Shown: positions 1 through 9,881, counted from the stretch's first letter. The stretch is DNA of 64,000 bases from Alcaligenes faecalis (GCF_005311025.1 NZ_CP031747.1:1860001-1924000), one strand, 5' to 3'. A program made the numbers and translations. Notes: generated by a model from the letters alone, not told the origin.

Positions 1-2
1 CA

Positions 3-899
3 AGCCCCGTTGAAACCCTGACTGTCGTTGTGCCCTATGCGCCCGGAGGCGCGTCTGACCGGGCCGCACGCATTGTGTCGGACGGTCTGCACAAGAAACT
101 GGGTATTCCCATTGTGGTCGAGAACAAGACCGGCGCCGGGGGGCGGATTGCCGCCCAGTATGTCAAAAGTACGGCGGCAGACAAAAATGTGCTGATCCTG
201 GCCAACCCCGCCGTCATGGTCGTCGCCCCCCTGGTTTTCAATGACATCCCCTACAAACCCGACACCGACTTTCAGGCCGTTTCCATGGTGACTGAATACG
301 GTTTTGGGGTAGCGGTGTCGGCAGACAGCGACATTCAAACCATGGACCAACTGATTGCCTGGGCCAAAGAACATCCCGGTGCCTTCAATATTGGCGTCCC
401 GGCCACTGGCAGCCTGCCGCACTTTTTCGGCCTGATGCTATCCCAGCAAATTGGCTCCAAGGGCGAGATCATCGGCTATCGCGGATCGGCACCGGTCATT
501 ACGGACTTGATCGGCGGCGTACTGCCCTTGGCTATCGATACGCTGGATGTACTGACGTCTCAGCACCAGGGCAAGCGCATCCGCATTCTGGCCACCTCGG
601 GCAGCGAACGAGAGACCACCCTGCCAGATGTACCTACCTTGAAACAGTCCGGTGTGGACCTGGAAGCCTCAGGCTGGAACGCCTTCTTTGCCCCGGCCTC
701 CATGCCAGCCGATAAAGTCGCCTTCCTGGGCACGGCCATTAAAGAAGTCACCAGCGACCCGGCCCTGCAAGAAACACTGCTGAAAAATGAATTGATTCCC
801 GTATCTGCCGATGCAGAAGAAACCCGCATCCGCATTGAACAATTCCGCCAGCAATGGGCTCCGGTTATTCAGGCTTCCGGCTTCAAAGTCACGCAATAA
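3..899 (+). CDS. Bug/TctC-family tricarboxylate-binding periplasmic receptor (5' truncated)
   Basis: The reading frame is open to the left edge of the window, so the true start and the signal peptide are missing. The visible N-terminus reads VETLTVVVPYAPGGASD, the typical first strand and carboxylate-binding loop of Bug (Bordetella uptake gene) proteins. The later segments (a GxAVSADS strand, a PATGSLPHF loop, the DVPTL stretch) also fit the two-lobed TctC fold. Such proteins bind organic acids in the periplasm; some serve TctAB permeases, but most in Burkholderiales are orphans and none of the tctAB genes is visible here. The sulfatase gene starts 18 bp downstream, so the pair is probably cotranscribed. 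The ligand cannot be told from sequence. Confidence 0.9.
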   Translation, partial: SPVETLTVVVPYAPGGASDRAARIVSDGLHKKLGIPIVVENKTGAGGRIAAQYVKSTAADKNVLILANPAVMVVAPLVFNDIPYKPDTDFQAVSMVTEYGFGVAVSADSDIQTMDQLIAWAKEHPGAFNIGVPATGSLPHFFGLMLSQQIGSKGEIIGYRGSAPVITDLIGGVLPLAIDTLDVLTSQHQGKRIRILATSGSERETTLPDVPTLKQSGVDLEASGWNAFFAPASMPADKVAFLGTAIKEVTSDPALQETLLKNELIPVSADAEETRIRIEQFRQQWAPVIQASGFKVTQ

Positions 900-917
900 A
901 CCAGCAACACAGACAAC

Positions 918-2480
918 ATGACACAACGCAAGAACGTCCTGTTCATCATGGCCGATCAGCTGCGGGCTGATCACCTGGCCTGCTACGGCCACCCTCATAT
1001 TCGTACCCCCCATCTGGATGCTTTGGCGGCCAAGGGGGTGCGCTTTGATCGCGCTTTCGTCAATTCCGGCGTCTGCGGCCCGTCCCGCATGAGCTACTAC
1101 ACAGGCCGCTACCCATCGACGCACGGAGCCACCTGGAATCGCGTGCCCTTGTCGGTAGGCGAAGTCACCATGGGCGAGTATTTGCGCGCCGGTGGACACA
1201 AACTGGTGCTGGCGGGCAAAACCCACATCATGGTCGACCACAAAGGGCTGGAACGGCTGGCACTGGATGGTGGCAGCGAACTGGCCCGCCTGCTTAAAAC
1301 AGGGGGGTTTGAAGAGATAGACCGTTACGACGGCCACCACGAACCGGGAGAAGAAAGCGGCTACCCGGCTTACCTGCGAAGTCATGGTTATGAATCCGAC
1401 GACCCATGGACAGACTTTGTCATCTCTGCGCACGGGCCCGATGGGCAGCCAGTCAGTGGCTGGCACATGCGCAATGCTTGCTACCCGTCCCTGGTAGAGG
1501 AAAAGCACTCGGAAACGGCCTATATGACGGACCAGGCCCTGTCCTTCATGGAGCGCATGGGGGATGAACCTTGGGTGATGCACCTGAGCTACGTCAAACC
1601 ACACTGGCCCTATATCGCTCCTGCGCCCTACCACGATATGTACAGCGCCGAGCAATGCCTGCCCGTAGTGCGCAATGAGGCCGAATTAAGCAATGCGCAT
1701 CCGGTCGTAGAGGCCTACCGCCAGCAAGAGGAATGCGTCAGTTTCGCCAGCGAAACCTGCATCAACACGGTCAGACCCGCCTACCAGGGTCTTATTACCC
1801 AATTGGACGACCACCTGGGCCGCTTGTTCGACTTCATGTCCCGCAATGGCCTGATGGACAACACCCTGATCATCTTCACGGCCGACCATGGGGATTTCCT
1901 GGGCGATCATTGGCTGGGCGAGAAAGAGCTGTTCTACGACACCGTGCAGCGTGTACCTTTCATCGTCTACGACCCGTCACCGGAGGCGAATGCTACGCGG
2001 GGAACAGTCGATAACAGAATGGTCGAAGCCGTGGATGTGCTACCCACCATGCTCTCGTGGCTGGGCCTGCCGCTGGCTTCCCACCGCCTTGAGGGACGAG
2101 ACTTGCTGCCCCTGCTACATGGCACCCAGCCACCTTGGCGCGACTGCGTGTTTTCCGAACTGGATTACAGCTATCGCCTGGCCCGCGTGATACGCGATAA
2201 ATCACCATCCAATGCCAGAGCCTGGTCCCTGCGCAGTGACCGCTGGCGCTATGTGTATTGGCTGGACGAGCCTGAGCAGCTCTATGACCTGCATGCCGAT
2301 CCTGAGCAGTTCAACGACCTGGGCCAATCTCCAGACCACGAAGACGTACGGGTTGAATGTCGGGAGCGCTTGCTGCAGTGGTTCACAAGCCTGAAACGCC
2401 GAACGACCGTGACGGACGAAGAAGTAGAGCGCGGTACCAATGCGTATAAAAAAGCAGGGGTATTTTTCGGGCAGTGGTAA
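918..2480 (+). CDS. Sulfatase family hydrolase (formylglycine-type)
   Basis: A 520-residue protein of the alkaline phosphatase/sulfatase superfamily. The signature C53-G-P-S-R is a classic CxPSR site at which a formylglycine-generating enzyme would convert Cys53 to formylglycine. The metal ligands D13/Q14 (MADQ) and a second metal motif TADHGD in the C-terminal half are present. No signal peptide is seen, so it should be cytoplasmic. It could cleave a sulfate ester or a phosphonate/phosphate monoester; the DQ in place of DD at the first metal site is seen in both groups. It follows the Bug receptor gene closely, which suggests uptake and hydrolysis of an organic sulfate or phosphonate, but that is inference. 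Confidence 0.88.
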   Translation: MTQRKNVLFIMADQLRADHLACYGHPHIRTPHLDALAAKGVRFDRAFVNSGVCGPSRMSYYTGRYPSTHGATWNRVPLSVGEVTMGEYLRAGGHKLVLAGKTHIMVDHKGLERLALDGGSELARLLKTGGFEEIDRYDGHHEPGEESGYPAYLRSHGYESDDPWTDFVISAHGPDGQPVSGWHMRNACYPSLVEEKHSETAYMTDQALSFMERMGDEPWVMHLSYVKPHWPYIAPAPYHDMYSAEQCLPVVRNEAELSNAHPVVEAYRQQEECVSFASETCINTVRPAYQGLITQLDDHLGRLFDFMSRNGLMDNTLIIFTADHGDFLGDHWLGEKELFYDTVQRVPFIVYDPSPEANATRGTVDNRMVEAVDVLPTMLSWLGLPLASHRLEGRDLLPLLHGTQPPWRDCVFSELDYSYRLARVIRDKSPSNARAWSLRSDRWRYVYWLDEPEQLYDLHADPEQFNDLGQSPDHEDVRVECRERLLQWFTSLKRRTTVTDEEVERGTNAYKKAGVFFGQW

Positions 2481-2495
2481 GCCCAGGAGCAGAAA

Positions 2496-2525
2496 GGGCA
2501 AGCGTGTAGCATCAAGCGCTTGCCC
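2496..2525. terminator. Hairpin between the convergent sulfatase and small-ORF genes
   Basis: A 9-bp perfect stem (GGGCAAGCG / CGCTTGCCC) with a 12-nt loop lies 15 bp after the sulfatase stop. It has no strong T-run, so it is a weak or bidirectional terminator candidate. Confidence 0.5.
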
Positions 2526-2530
2526 CCTTC

Positions 2531-2815
2531 CTAGTCCGGGTTCTTCGGACCGCGGCGCTTGGGCAAGATGGCGGGCGTATCGTCATGTGGCTTGAACAAA
2601 TACGGACTCTTATCGGGTTCCGGATTCGGAGAGCCATCAAACTGCGTGGCTTTATGGTCTACCGGCCGCCTTCGCTTCTTGTCTTTGCCGCGTTCATTTA
2701 CTTCCTTCAGGTCTTCCTGCACCCGCCCGGCAATATCCACTTGGGATTCGCTGCTGGGCTCCGGTGCTTTGGCTTGATTCGAGCCTTCGGTGTTGCCTTT
2801 GCGTGTGGGACTCAT
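2531..2815 (-). CDS. Small hydrophilic hypothetical protein
   Basis: The start was set at the ATG preceded by GGAGAG (5-7 nt spacing) rather than at the longer open frame. The 94-residue product begins MSPTRKGNTEG, is very rich in charged residues, Pro, Lys and Arg, contains a central KDKKRRRP patch and ends in KRRGPKNPD. No hydrophobic segment or recognised domain is visible, and it looks intrinsically disordered. It sits 130 bp downstream of a ferritin-like DUF892 gene on the same strand, so it may belong to a general-stress group. I do not recognise its function. Confidence 0.6.
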   Translation of the reverse strand: MSPTRKGNTEGSNQAKAPEPSSESQVDIAGRVQEDLKEVNERGKDKKRRRPVDHKATQFDGSPNPEPDKSPYLFKPHDDTPAILPKRRGPKNPD

Positions 2816-2946
2816 GCGGACTCTCCAAAGATCAGGTTTCACAGACAGGCTCCAGCAAACAGTGTGCCTGGTAGCCTTCATGGCTGCCCCAAAGCTGAAA
2901 ACCTGCCAAGCAAGGCCGTCAATCAACAGCCTTGGACGGATGTGGA

Positions 2947-3468
2947 CTAAGGCTTGGCCTGACTGTGACCTTCATTGGCACGAGCCAGAAAAATCCGTAT
3001 CAACTCCGGTGAGTGCTCTTCCAGCCAACGAGCCATCGCGCGCTCTTGCTCCAGGATTTGATGGCACACCATCGCCGTCTCCGTATCGCCCACAAAATCA
3101 GCGGCCTCCTTGAGCTGGCTGTAAGCCGCAATTTCCAGGTTTTCGAAGGCAAAGCTGAACATCGTGCCTTTCACCACTTCATCAGAGGCAAAGATCCCGG
3201 AAAAGCCTTGAAACGCTGCCATAACTTTCCCGCCCAGGTCTTTGAGCAAGGACGTATCCCCACCGCGCCGCTCTATGCATTCGCGCACCAGCCCCTGCTG
3301 TGTCTGAGTTTCCTTGATATGTTGCTGAATACGCTGATGCAACTCCGGGTAGTTCTCCACCCACGAGAGCATGCTGTTGAGCATCGTCTCAGCCTGTTCT
3401 TCCATTGCATGTGCGTCTCGAAGCCAGTCCATCAAGTGTTTATCCGCGCGTGATTTATTGGTATCCAT
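2947..3468 (-). CDS. DUF892 / YciE-YciF ferritin-like protein
   Basis: A 173-residue, nearly all-helical protein with the DUF892 layout: a helical pair near the N-terminus (LRDAHAMEEQAETMLNSML), a central LVRECIERRGGDTSLLKDLGG turn, and an E-rich third/fourth helix (ENLEIAAYSQLKEAAD, LEQERAMARWLEEH). Family members are ferritin-like stress proteins induced in stationary phase or osmotic stress. The start was chosen at the ATG with CAGGAG upstream; the frame extends further 5' but that part has no family similarity. Confidence 0.85.
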   Translation of the reverse strand: MDTNKSRADKHLMDWLRDAHAMEEQAETMLNSMLSWVENYPELHQRIQQHIKETQTQQGLVRECIERRGGDTSLLKDLGGKVMAAFQGFSGIFASDEVVKGTMFSFAFENLEIAAYSQLKEAADFVGDTETAMVCHQILEQERAMARWLEEHSPELIRIFLARANEGHSQAKP

Positions 3469-3664
3469 GACATTCTCCTGTCGGTTTGCCTTGCCGCAAC
3501 TGCGACAAGCAACTGATACCCAGCATATGGCGTTCCCAAGGTGCCAGCGCCCCGCGCACACCTTGAAAAACACCAAACAGCTACCTGCTTCCTCTTGAAT
3601 CAGCCCCCACACATCCCGGACCGAAAAAATGAAGCCAGGCAATCACGCACGGCAAGCAAAACAC

Positions 3665-4963
3665 TTAAATAATCGACATTAGAAAGGCGCCCAGCCCCGC
3701 CAAAAGTACAACCAACGCCGGCGGCACACGCCCCACCGTCAACAAGCCAAACAAGAGCAAGGCCAAGCCAAAATCCGCCTTGTCATGAATGGCACTGGTC
3801 CATACCGGGTCATACAGCGCGGCCCCCAGGATACCGACCACCCCTGCATTAATCCCTGCCATCGCCGTGCGCACGCCAGCCCGATGTCGCAGCCCTTCCC
3901 AGAAAGGCAAGACGCCAATCAGAATCAAAAACGCTGGGATAAAAATAAGCGCCAGCAGAGCCAAGCCGCCCAGCCATCCCTGCAAAGGCCATTGAGCCAT
4001 CGCCCCGATATAAGCCGCGAAGGTAAACAGGGGGCCCGGCACTGCTTGCGCCGCCCCATAACCCACCATCAAGTCCGCATTGCTGACCATTCCTGTCGGT
4101 ACGACAGAGGCCTGCAAGAGCGGCAACACAACATGCCCCCCACCAAAGACCAGTGCCCCGGATCGGTACACCCCCTCCAGTAACTGAACAATCGATGAGC
4201 CTGTTGCCGCAGCCCACACAGGCAAAGCAAGCAAGAGCCCGACAAAAGCCACTAGGGCAGCCATCCCTACCCTGCGAGACACCGGATACGAATGAGCCTG
4301 AGCCACTCCTGCTTGAGCAAAGTCCAATTTCCACCATGCGATCAAACCTGTCACCGCAATGGCCAGAACCTGCCCAAAGGCCGAGGGCAAGGCCAGACTT
4401 AACAAAGCAGCCACCATCGCCAATGCAGCACGAGATCGATCAGGACATAGAGACCGGGCCATTCCCAACACCGCCTGGGCCACAATTGCTACCGCCACAA
4501 TCTTGAGTCCATGTACCCACGCAGACTCTGCAATCCCCTGCTGTCCCGCCAATCCCATGGCAAACAAAATCAATGCAATGGCCGATGGCAAGGTAAAACC
4601 CGTCCAGGCTGCCAGCAAACCCATCCACCCGGCACGCCCCAGCCCCAGCGCCATCCCGACCTGGCTGCTGGCCGGACCCGGCAAGAACTGACACAGGGCA
4701 AGCAGATCGGAGTAGCTGCGATCATCCAGCCAGCGACGGCGCTCTACGAACTCGGTACGGAAATAACCCAGGTGCGCGATCGGGCCGCCAAACGAAGTCA
4801 GCCCGAGTTTCAGGAAGGCCCAGAAGACCTCCAGCGGGCTGCCTGGCCTATCCGACGCCTGCCTCTGCACTTCTGCCGGTACTGATGTAGGTGTCTGTGT
4901 CTGTGTCTGTGTCTGTGTCTGTGTCTGTGTCTGTGTCTGCACAGGTTCGTTCGAATTATTCAT
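3665..4963 (-). CDS. chrA: Chromate/anion transporter, CHR family (two-domain)
   Basis: A 432-residue inner-membrane protein with two tandem CHR domains. The first half carries the family motif FLKLGLTSFGGPIAHLGYFR and the LPGPASSQ loop; the second half carries the related VFGGGHVVLPLL and AVPGPLFTFAAY. Bidomain CHR proteins export chromate in characterised cases, but many have unknown anion substrates. The start ATG is followed after eight codons by eight Gln-Thr repeats encoded by a hexanucleotide repeat; this extension is outside the CHR fold and probably disordered. No chrB regulator is adjacent, so a role in chromate resistance is not supported by context. Confidence 0.88.
   Translation of the reverse strand: MNNSNEPVQTQTQTQTQTQTQTQTPTSVPAEVQRQASDRPGSPLEVFWAFLKLGLTSFGGPIAHLGYFRTEFVERRRWLDDRSYSDLLALCQFLPGPASSQVGMALGLGRAGWMGLLAAWTGFTLPSAIALILFAMGLAGQQGIAESAWVHGLKIVAVAIVAQAVLGMARSLCPDRSRAALAMVAALLSLALPSAFGQVLAIAVTGLIAWWKLDFAQAGVAQAHSYPVSRRVGMAALVAFVGLLLALPVWAAATGSSIVQLLEGVYRSGALVFGGGHVVLPLLQASVVPTGMVSNADLMVGYGAAQAVPGPLFTFAAYIGAMAQWPLQGWLGGLALLALIFIPAFLILIGVLPFWEGLRHRAGVRTAMAGINAGVVGILGAALYDPVWTSAIHDKADFGLALLLFGLLTVGRVPPALVVLLAGLGAFLMSII
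4891..4938. repeat. Hexanucleotide microsatellite (GTGTCT)8 inside chrA
   Basis: Eight perfect tandem copies of GTGTCT on the plus strand encode (Gln-Thr)8 near the ChrA N-terminus. Because the unit is 6 bp, copy-number change keeps the frame and would only change the length of the tail. Confidence 0.95.
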
Positions 4964-5130
4964 TGCTGCCTGTTCCCCCCTTGATCAACATCCGGCACAC
5001 GTCATCTGCACCACCTGTTTTTACTGCTGATTAGTTTTCTGCTTACCGCCGATAGACAAGCTACAGACACCTTAGCCTGGCAACATATGAATACTGTGAT
5101 GTAGAACGTCAGAACTGTCCTCATCACGCG

Positions 5131-6036
5131 CTATTTCGACCCACCCAGCCCTGCCTCCCAGCACTCGCTCAGATAGCTTACAAACGTGGAAATCCGCGCC
5201 GATAAAGCCGTATTGCGGTAGTACACCGCATTGATAGGCTGACACATCTCCAGCGTGCGTTTCGGGAACAACTGCACCAAACGTCCTGCCTCGCGATCCC
5301 GGTGCGTCATGAAGTCCGACAACGACACAATCCCCACGCCATCCAGCGCCAATTGCCGCAAAGTTTCCCCACTGGAAGCGGCAATACTTGGCTTGATATG
5401 CACCGGCATTCCGTCCTGCGCAGGCAAGGGCCATTCATTCAGGGATAGCGGCTGGGTAAAGCCCAGCAAAACATGATTATCCAGGTCGGCCACGTCACGC
5501 GGATGACCGTGCTTTTCCAGATAAGCAGGTGAAGCCATCACGCGTAGACGCGTGTTGCCAATAGGTCGCGCATGCAAGGTAGAGTCCTTGAGCCGACCAA
5601 TCCGAATAGCCACATCCGTGCGATGCTCCAGCAGATCAATCCATCCTTCATTACTGGTCAGCTCCAGGCTGACCTGCGGATAACGCTCCTTATAGCCGCG
5701 CACAATCGGCACCACGCAATGCAGAATAAAAGGCGAGGCAGCATCCACCCGCAAGCGCCCTACTGGCTGCTGCCGGCGTATGGCCAGATCCTCCTCCGCC
5801 TCCTCCACATGGGCCACAATGGATCGGGCTCGCTCCAGAAAAACCGCCCCCTCCTCCGTCAGTTCCAAGCGCCGTGTGGTACGCCGTAGCAAGGTGGTGT
5901 TGAGCTTCTCCTCCAGCCTGTTCAATGTGCGGCTGACCGCCGACACCGTCAGCCCCAGATGCTCGGCCGCCCGCGAGATGGCACCGGCATCCACCACGGC
6001 TATAAATGCCTGCATTTCATCCAGAGTTGTTTTCAT
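5131..6036 (-). CDS. LysR-family transcriptional regulator
   Basis: A 301-residue LysR regulator. Residues about 1-60 form the winged helix-turn-helix (AFIAVVDAGAISRAAEHLGLT, SAVSRTLNRLEEKL); the rest is the periplasmic-binding-like effector domain. The start ATG lies 104 bp from the divergently transcribed MFS gene. The AT-rich gap (6037-6140) between them is where a LysR operator and both promoters should lie. The open frame continues upstream to 6126 but the family N-terminus begins at the chosen Met. By position it most likely controls the MFS efflux gene and dkgB. Confidence 0.92.
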   Translation of the reverse strand: MKTTLDEMQAFIAVVDAGAISRAAEHLGLTVSAVSRTLNRLEEKLNTTLLRRTTRRLELTEEGAVFLERARSIVAHVEEAEEDLAIRRQQPVGRLRVDAASPFILHCVVPIVRGYKERYPQVSLELTSNEGWIDLLEHRTDVAIRIGRLKDSTLHARPIGNTRLRVMASPAYLEKHGHPRDVADLDNHVLLGFTQPLSLNEWPLPAQDGMPVHIKPSIAASSGETLRQLALDGVGIVSLSDFMTHRDREAGRLVQLFPKRTLEMCQPINAVYYRNTALSARISTFVSYLSECWEAGLGGSK

Positions 6037-6140
6037 TGTTGACTTTAAATCAAATGTATTTCGACCAATATGGACTTTTTCGACTAAATCATCAAGAACA
6101 CAATGGCATCTTCTGCAATGCTCCACGCAAGGATGCCATC

Positions 6141-7346
6141 ATGCCTATAGCTCTACTGGCGCTGACCATCAGTGCCTTTGCCATCGGAACGACAGAGTTC
6201 GTGATCGTTGGCCTTCTCCCTACCATCGCGGCGGACCTGGCCGTGAGCCTGCCCTCCGCCGGGCTGCTGGTCAGCTTGTACGCCCTGGGCGTTGCCGTAG
6301 GTGCCCCCGTCCTGACCGCCCTGACCGGCAAGGTCCCCCGCAAAGCCTTGATGCTGGGCTTGATGGCCCTGTTCACCCTCGGCAACCTGGTGGCCTGGCA
6401 AGCACCAGGTTATGAATCCCTGATCGTGGCCCGTATTCTGACCGGCCTGGCTCATGGCGTGTTCTTTTCCATTGGCTCCACCATTGCGGCCAGCCTGGTC
6501 CCCAAAGAAAAAGCCGCCAGCGCCATTGCCATCATGTTCACCGGCCTGACCGTTGCCCTGGTGACGGGCGTACCGCTGGGCACCTTTATCGGCCAGCAGT
6601 TCGGCTGGCGCACCACCTTCCTGGCTGTCTCGGCCCTGGGTGTGATCGCCTTCCTGGGTAGCCTGCTCTTTGTGCCCAAGAACGTAGTACACAGCAAACC
6701 GGCCACTCTGCGTCAACAAATCCGCGTCTTCGCCCAACCACGACTGTTGCTGGTGTACGCAATGACAGCGGTGGGCTACGGCGGCTCTTTCATTGCCTTC
6801 ACCTTTCTGGCGCCCATGCTGGAACAGATTACGGGCTTTTCCATTCACGCCGTGGGCGGCGTCATGCTGGCTTACGGGGTGTCAGTTGCCATCGGTAATC
6901 TGTGGGGTGGCAAGCTGGCCGATCAACGCGGCCCCATCCCCGCCCTGAAACTGATTTTCCTGCTGCTGGCCATCGTCCTGCTGGCCCTGACCTTTACCGC
7001 CGGCAACCCTTGGTTGATGCTGGCAACCGTACTGGCCTGGGGTGGTGTGGCATTTGGCAACGTACCCGGACTGCAGATCTATGTTGTTAACCAGGCCCAA
7101 CGCTTTGTCCCTGAAGCAGTCGATGTGGCCTCCGGCCTGAACATCGCCGCCTTCAATATCGGAATTGCAATCGGAGCCTGGGGTGGTGGCCTGATCGTCG
7201 CCAACGTCGGCCTGATTCATACCGCCTGGATCGGTGCCATCGTCGTCCTGCTGGCCCTGGGCCTGACCGTCTGGGCAGGCAAACTGGATCAGCGAGATCA
7301 AGAAGATCAACTGGACGTAAAGGCAAGACCCCTGGCGGTTTGCTAA
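6141..7346 (+). CDS. MFS transporter, DHA1 family (AraJ/YdhP-like)
   Basis: A 401-residue, 12-helix permease. The N-terminus ([21 protein letters not shown]) and the LPTIAADL loop are typical of the sugar-efflux/multidrug DHA1 branch that includes AraJ and YdhP. The first ATG with a Shine-Dalgarno (AAGGA, 8 nt upstream) is used; the frame is open further upstream without family similarity. It lies between a divergent LysR gene and dkgB, 151 bp upstream of the latter. The substrate is unknown; drug or sugar efflux are the usual assignments for the group. Confidence 0.9.
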   Translation: MPIALLALTISAFAIGTTEFVIVGLLPTIAADLAVSLPSAGLLVSLYALGVAVGAPVLTALTGKVPRKALMLGLMALFTLGNLVAWQAPGYESLIVARILTGLAHGVFFSIGSTIAASLVPKEKAASAIAIMFTGLTVALVTGVPLGTFIGQQFGWRTTFLAVSALGVIAFLGSLLFVPKNVVHSKPATLRQQIRVFAQPRLLLVYAMTAVGYGGSFIAFTFLAPMLEQITGFSIHAVGGVMLAYGVSVAIGNLWGGKLADQRGPIPALKLIFLLLAIVLLALTFTAGNPWLMLATVLAWGGVAFGNVPGLQIYVVNQAQRFVPEAVDVASGLNIAAFNIGIAIGAWGGGLIVANVGLIHTAWIGAIVVLLALGLTVWAGKLDQRDQEDQLDVKARPLAVC

Positions 7347-7497
7347 GCATCAAGCCCCAACAACGCAACAACCCAGCAATACTGCTGCACCAAAGCACCG
7401 AGAACGCTCCCGCAATCAGCACTGGAAGCGTTCCCCCATACGCATCAACGGGCTGCTCTTGCTACCCGTACAAATTTACTCAAATGGAGTTACCACT

Positions 7498-8301
7498 ATG
7501 TCTATCCCACAAATCGGCGTCGGCACCTTCCGCCTGAAAGAACAAGCTGCCATTGACTCAGTACGCACCGCCCTGGACGTTGGCTACCGCGCCGTCGATA
7601 CCGCCCAGATCTACGAGAACGAAGCTGAGGTTGGCCAAGCCATTGCCGAATCCGGAGTGCCTCGGGACCAACTGTTCATCACCACCAAGATCTGGATCGA
7701 CGAGCTGTCTGCCGACAAACTGATCCCTAGCCTGAAAGCCAGCCTGGAGAAACTGCGCACCGACCACGTAGACCTGACCTTGATCCACTGGCCGTCGCCA
7801 CAAGGCGCTGTGCCTTTAAAAGAGTCGCTCCAAGCCTTACAGCAAGCACGCGAACAAGGCCTGACCCGCCAGATTGGCGTGTCCAACTTCACCATCGCCC
7901 TGCTGGACGAAGCCATCAACGCCATTGGCGCAGAAAACATCGCCACCAACCAGGTAGAAATCAGCCCCTACCTGCAAAACGCCAAGCTGGCTGCCTTTGC
8001 ACGGGAGAAGGGCGTGCATCTGACGTCCTACATGACTTTGGCTTACGGCAAAGCAACGCAAGATACAGTGTTGCAGGAGATCGCAGCTAAACATGGAGCG
8101 ACTGCGGCCCAAGTGGCACTGGCCTGGGCGATGCATCAAGGGTTTTCGGTGATTCCTTCGTCGACCAAACGGGCGAATCTGGAAAGCAACCTGAAGGCTG
8201 GCGAGCTGAAGCTGGATGCGGAGGATTTACAGAGGATTGCGGAGTTGGATCGCGGGGAGCGTTTGGTTGATCCGGAGGGTTTGGCGCCGGTTTGGGATTG
8301 A
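7498..8301 (+). CDS. dkgB: Aldo-keto reductase, 2,5-diketo-D-gluconate reductase B-like
   Basis: The 267-residue length equals that of E. coli DkgB, and long stretches match it: VGTFRLK near the N-terminus, [37 protein letters not shown] and the C-terminal DPEGLAP-WD. The AKR catalytic tetrad Asp-Tyr-Lys-His is present in these motifs, and [16 protein letters not shown] is the NADPH-binding segment. It reduces small aldehydes and keto compounds such as methylglyoxal or 2,5-diketogluconate in the cytoplasm. The start follows GGAGT. In E. coli dkgB also neighbours a LysR gene (yafC), which agrees with the context here. Confidence 0.93.
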   Translation: MSIPQIGVGTFRLKEQAAIDSVRTALDVGYRAVDTAQIYENEAEVGQAIAESGVPRDQLFITTKIWIDELSADKLIPSLKASLEKLRTDHVDLTLIHWPSPQGAVPLKESLQALQQAREQGLTRQIGVSNFTIALLDEAINAIGAENIATNQVEISPYLQNAKLAAFAREKGVHLTSYMTLAYGKATQDTVLQEIAAKHGATAAQVALAWAMHQGFSVIPSSTKRANLESNLKAGELKLDAEDLQRIAELDRGERLVDPEGLAPVWD

Positions 8302-8324
8302 GGCCAAGGATTCAATAAGCCTAA

Positions 8325-8360
8325 AAGCAGACGACACGTCTACGGGCATGTCGTCTGCTT
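8325..8360. terminator. Bidirectional terminator between dkgB and the porin gene
   Basis: A perfect 12-bp stem (AAGCAGACGACA / TGTCGTCTGCTT) with a 12-nt loop sits between the two convergent genes, 23 bp from each stop codon. Confidence 0.85.
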
Positions 8361-8382
8361 GCCTTCTACTGCAGTGAACCGT

Positions 8383-9429
8383 TTAGAAGTGTGTGCGTAT
8401 ACCCACACCAAACGTATCGCCACGCGACAAACCAGTCAGTTTGTCGCTGTAATACGCAGCATAGACATCCGTGCGCTTGGAAAGCTCGTAGTCGTAACCC
8501 AAGGCCCAGCTGTTGCGCTTGACGTCACTGGCCCCACTACTACGCGTGTGACCATACGAAGCCAGCACCTTGCCGCCGCCCATAGGGACAGACACACCAA
8601 ACTGCCCGCCCTTCATCGTGATGTCACCACTAGTGATGGTGTTCTTCACGTACTGAAACTGAGCAAAAACCTTGGCGAAATCAAAGTCATAAGCCATGCC
8701 TAACTGGCTTGCTCGCTGGTGACGAAAGCCCACAATAATGTTTTCCAGATCATCCGCCTGATTGTCGAACTTGATCTGCTGATAGGCTAAGGTCGCCGAG
8801 AAAGCACCATTGAAATACAGCGCATTGCCACCCCATTTATTGGAGCCAGACTTGTTAGGCTCGTTACTGAACCCGTAAATCAAGTTTGCCGTCAGTCCAT
8901 TGAAGTCTGGCGTGGTGTACTTAACTGCATTGCTCCAGCCCGAATCGCCCAGCACACCTTGGCCCTCCATCCCCAGATACGTGTGAAACACCGACGGGGA
9001 GAACGTGTAGGAATCGCCAAACGGGTTAAACAAGATGGTGGAGACGAAATAAGGCGTAGTCAGCCGCCCCAGCGTCAAAGTGCCTGCATCATCACTTTGC
9101 AAACCCACATAAGCACTACGCGAAAACATGGGATCGCCATTGAACCGCCCCGCCTGACCTGTCTCTGGCCGGAAGAACCCTTCCATGGCAAACACGGCGC
9201 GAACACCGTTGGACAACTCCTCCTGGCCTTTCAAGCCCCAGTAAGAGGTTGTCATCCCTCCCCCGCCTACCGTCCCTTCCCGCTTGTTGCCTCCTACAGG
9301 CTTATGTATACCTGCCCAGGCATCAACCAGACCGTACAGCTGCACATTGGATTGAGCGTGGGCAGTTGACCCTATTCCCAGCAAAGCGGCCAGCAGCCCG
9401 CCTGCCAATATTGGCATCTTTAGAACCAT
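8383..9429 (-). CDS. Burkholderiales-type general porin (Porin_4 family)
   Basis: A 348-residue outer-membrane protein. The first 23 residues are a Sec signal (hydrophobic LAGGLLAALLGIG, then AHA before QSNVQLYG). The mature part begins SNVQLYGLVDAWAGI, as in OmpC-like porins of Bordetella and Burkholderia, shows alternating beta-strand pattern throughout, and ends with the C-terminal Phe (GIRTHF) required for BAM insertion. It should form trimeric 16-strand channels for small hydrophilic solutes. The start ATG has GGAGA upstream. An AT-rich leader with a short hairpin (9465-9488) lies before it. Confidence 0.93.
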   Translation of the reverse strand: MVLKMPILAGGLLAALLGIGSTAHAQSNVQLYGLVDAWAGIHKPVGGNKREGTVGGGGMTTSYWGLKGQEELSNGVRAVFAMEGFFRPETGQAGRFNGDPMFSRSAYVGLQSDDAGTLTLGRLTTPYFVSTILFNPFGDSYTFSPSVFHTYLGMEGQGVLGDSGWSNAVKYTTPDFNGLTANLIYGFSNEPNKSGSNKWGGNALYFNGAFSATLAYQQIKFDNQADDLENIIVGFRHQRASQLGMAYDFDFAKVFAQFQYVKNTITSGDITMKGGQFGVSVPMGGGKVLASYGHTRSSGASDVKRNSWALGYDYELSKRTDVYAAYYSDKLTGLSRGDTFGVGIRTHF

Positions 9430-9464
9430 TGTGTCTCCGTTATCGTTTTCAGTATTGTGGTGAT

Positions 9465-9488
9465 CCCCCTTCCCTTTTTCTAAGGGGG
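9465..9488 (-). promoter_or_regulatory. Hairpin in the porin gene leader
   Basis: CCCCCTT and AAGGGGG form a 7-bp stem 36 bp upstream of the porin start codon. It could affect mRNA stability or translation; no known family is recognised. Confidence 0.3.
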
Positions 9489-9881
9489 AGCCCTGACTGG
9501 GTGTCATCCACTTCGGCAGTACAAACAGGCAAAGCGAACAACCCCAATTTTTCTAGGGGCTTTTAATTTTTACTGTCACTTACAAGTGGTTTGGAAAGAT
9601 GCGGGTGATAACGGTTATTCAAGCTTGTATGCTCGTTGCCTTTAAGAACGGCTTGGGTTTTTCTTCTGTGGTGTTGTGTGCTTAAGTAAGCGGCAGTTCT
9701 TACATGAAGGCTTGCAAGAAGGGCTAAGGACACTAAATAAGCACAGTCGTAGAGACGGTGAATACAATAGACGCCAAGTCGCTAGCGTGGCTAAGCTTGA
9801 ATAGAGTCTTGTAGAGGTTCCCGATACGGGATTTGCTGTACGGCAGCTTCTAGGTGATCGAGCTGGCAGAAGACTGTTGAT

